A DNA stretch of 64,000 nucleotides from Pohlia nutans (taxonomy: Eukaryota > Streptophyta > Bryopsida > Bryales > Mniaceae), in assembly GCA_022496805.1 (NCBI GenBank), contig CM040085.1:21047811-21111810 (forward strand), written 5' to 3'. The position numbers were made by a program, and so were the translations under genes. A model generated the notes under the pieces. It saw nothing but the letters and a program-made list of their open reading frames with translations. It searched no databases and was not told the origin of the DNA. How positions within the stretch are numbered: position 1 is the first letter of the stretch; each line of letters opens with the position of its first letter. Shown piece after piece: positions 61,892 through 64,000 of the stretch.

Positions 61892-62145
61892 AAGGCCATA
61901 TTCGTTACATTGAGACTTTTCGCAGTCTCATTTTTATCTTCGGCTCGAAGATAAACTGTTTTATCTCTTTACTAGTATTTTTTTTTTAATAGGTAACAAT
62001 ATCAACTTTTAGAATTTCATTATAGAATCACTATTTGAGCATTATATATTTTTGGTTTCAATTACTAGTTTTTAAACGAAATTTTGAATAACTAGCAATC
62101 CGTCTCAAAAGCTGCGAAACGTCTCAATATAACGAATATGGCCTT
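61892..62145. mobile_element. MITE M (254 bp) with ~35-bp TIRs and TAAT duplication
   Basis: Left AAGGCCATATTCGTTACATT and right (minus strand) AAGGCCATATTCGTTATATT, pairing on through GAGAC(T/G)TTTCGCAG. Both sides are flanked by TAAT (61888-61891 and 62146-62149). No coding capacity. The superfamily is not certain. Confidence 0.8.
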
Positions 62146-62722
62146 TAATTTGAATGAAGAAAGTCAATGGCACCAAAGGGAAGTTGAGAAACACGACGAG
62201 GAAGTGAGGGTGTAGAGCATTTCTACGCTTGTCATTGCAATCTTCATTGTTCAAATTCCATGCCACAACTTTAACTGTGGTAAAAGATACTCCAATGCAT
62301 TGTACTCAGCCGTCAGGATCAACATCTCATGTTGAATAATTAATTATTTTGTCAAAATAAATGTCAAATTTTGTGAATATTTTTTAAGATTCTTTTTCTC
62401 ACCATACAAAATAGAATTTGTTTGAAAAAAGAATTTCCTAAATGTTTGGGCTTTTCTTCTAATAATTATTTTTTGCCAACTGCAACGGCCTGGTACGGTA
62501 CCCTATGACTATGGGGCCATTAACGTACAACAACCTATTACTACCATGTTTCCAATTCCACCTAAAGTCATGTACCGAGAATAGACATTTTTGGTTTGGA
62601 ATGTTCACTATCAAAACATGAGGGCGGAATTGGAAACATGGTGGTAATAGCTTTTTGATAGACTGTGACCAATGAAAGAAGCACGTCCTCTCTCGGTACA
62701 CCATTGGATCTTTGGGATTTCC
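62146..62722. other. Intergenic sequence, no gene recognised
   Basis: Includes a loose inverted pair: CCATGTTTCCAATTCCACC near 62543 against GGCGGAATTGGAAACATGG near 62624, possibly a small decayed foldback. Confidence 0.45.
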
Positions 62723-63797
62723 TTAACCCTTTAGTGCCCAAGATGGTTCTAAAGAAACCATAGTTTTTTGGTGATTTTAAAAAAAAAATTCTCTTTGTTC
62801 AAATTATGGATATTATTAATAGTATTTAACTGTATAAATGTAAGCATAGCTTAATAAAACAAGTGCTAGTTAAACCTTCGTAAGATCGGACCATTGGATT
62901 AGAAGGTTATGGTATGTCTTTGAATCGTATAACATACACTCAAAAATGAGATTTTTGGAGGGTGCGTGACTTCAAAATTAAATAGAAATTGGGTTAGATT
63001 TTAAAAAATAAAAGTGAAGAGGTCCAACAGTGACCTATTTCACCACCTCTCCGTTGCAATCTTTCATGTCAGGAACTAACTCACACATAATTATTGTGAA
63101 TTTTACAATCAAGTGTGACTTATCCCCAGGAAGTCACTGTCAAAAATTTAGATAACTATGAGAGAACAAATATAGGGTGTCTTTTATTCATTTGAGATAA
63201 AAATTATAAATTTATAGAAGTAACATAGGGTGTTTTAAAACCAATTTGGGAATATTTTAGGAATATACCCTAAATATACTATAAATAGTAGAATATTCCA
63301 ATTATTTCATAGACCCCCATTAAATACCCTTTGTTTGCTCATATGTACCCAAAATTTACACTAAGTGACTTCCCCAAGGACTTATCCATATACGGGTTAG
63401 AACAAAAAATTATATGTTATAATTTGAAAGGAGCTGGTACATTGATCAAGATCGGAATACATACACTAATGGAACATGAACAAGAGAATACAATCCAAAA
63501 AAATAAAACAAGATAACAAACTTCCAAACACAAGAAATACCGCATAGTACATGTGTTGTATTTGGAAGTATTTATTGTATTTTCAAGTATTTACAGTATT
63601 TTCACGTTTTGTTTAAAGGTATTTTGATAGTTGCACAACTCCAAATTGAAATTTTATTTTTTTAGAAGATGTATATTATAAGTCTCCAACTTTGAACATC
63701 ACAATTCAAAATCCAATTGTTCATGGATTTTCTTGTTATTTGCGTTTTTGACACATCAAGTGATCACAATGTGGTCTCTTGGGCACTAAAGGGCTAA
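62723..63797. mobile_element. TTAA element J (1,075 bp), longest TTAA element here
   Basis: Left TTAACCCTTTAGTGCCCAAG; right on the minus strand TTAGCCCTTTAGTGCCCAAG, a 21-bp terminal inverted repeat with one mismatch (the right TTAA is now CTAA). Subterminal hairpins occur at both ends: ATGGTT/AACCAT at the left and ACCACATTGTGATC, slightly decayed, at the right. The interior is AT-rich with no transposase ORF; a 61-codon ORF at 63331-63516 is not recognised. Confidence 0.8.
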
Positions 63798-64000
63798 TCA
63801 TGTGTGCATGGCTCTTCACGAATGAAGAAGTGTTTCATTTATCAATTCACATATTATTTGTTATTGTTTCAATCACTACACCGGTTATTGCCATTATTGT
63901 GGGTCATAGTAATTCTATATTTTTTTACAATAATTGTGGCTTTAGAACAAAAGTGTAAGTCACATTAATTGAAAGTATTTGCGAATTCTTATAGTTATGT

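Overview
The window is nuclear DNA of a land plant. It holds two genes with many short spliced introns, and the space between and after them is long, AT-rich and packed with transposon remnants. The short introns, intron-rich genes and low GC would fit a non-seed plant such as a bryophyte, but no species can be named from the sequence. No organellar, rRNA or tRNA gene and no intact transposase was seen.

Layout. (1) 37-26376, minus strand: a giant VPS13-type lipid-transfer protein gene. I could thread 54 exons (3,674 codons) in phase from the start codon at 26376 to the window edge; the C-terminus lies outside. Its closest known relatives are the plant M-type VPS13 proteins (Arabidopsis At1g48090/At4g17140). 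(2) 26377-40350: upstream region of VPS13, then about 13 kb of repeats. (3) 40560-44301, plus strand: GC-rich promoter, a 5'-UTR intron and a seven-exon inositol-polyphosphate 5-phosphatase gene of about 460 residues. (4) 44302-64000: a second repeat-rich stretch with two long foldback hairpins, satellite-like arrays, a GC-rich island and the last three exons of an ESD4/ULP1-like SUMO protease, without the rest of its protease domain and with Ser where the catalytic Cys should be.

The main theme of the non-genic DNA is a group of short non-autonomous elements that begin and end with TTAACCC(C/T)TNAA and lie exactly between TTAA sites, as piggyBac-type elements do. At least six interior families are present (called A, B, C, D, F and I here, with single elements G, H, J, K and AC). 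Two C copies, at 47364 and 49359, are almost identical and inverted, which implies recent movement. A/B1 and B2/K abut so closely that they share one TTAA. Many ends carry a small hairpin whose stem starts 18-24 bases inside the TTAA. The stem sequence differs between families while its self-complementarity is kept. This is the feature I find most worth following up.

The two intact genes both act on membrane lipids or phosphoinositides (bulk lipid transfer at contact sites; phosphoinositide turnover). They start about 15 kb apart and are transcribed divergently. I see no sign that they share regulation.
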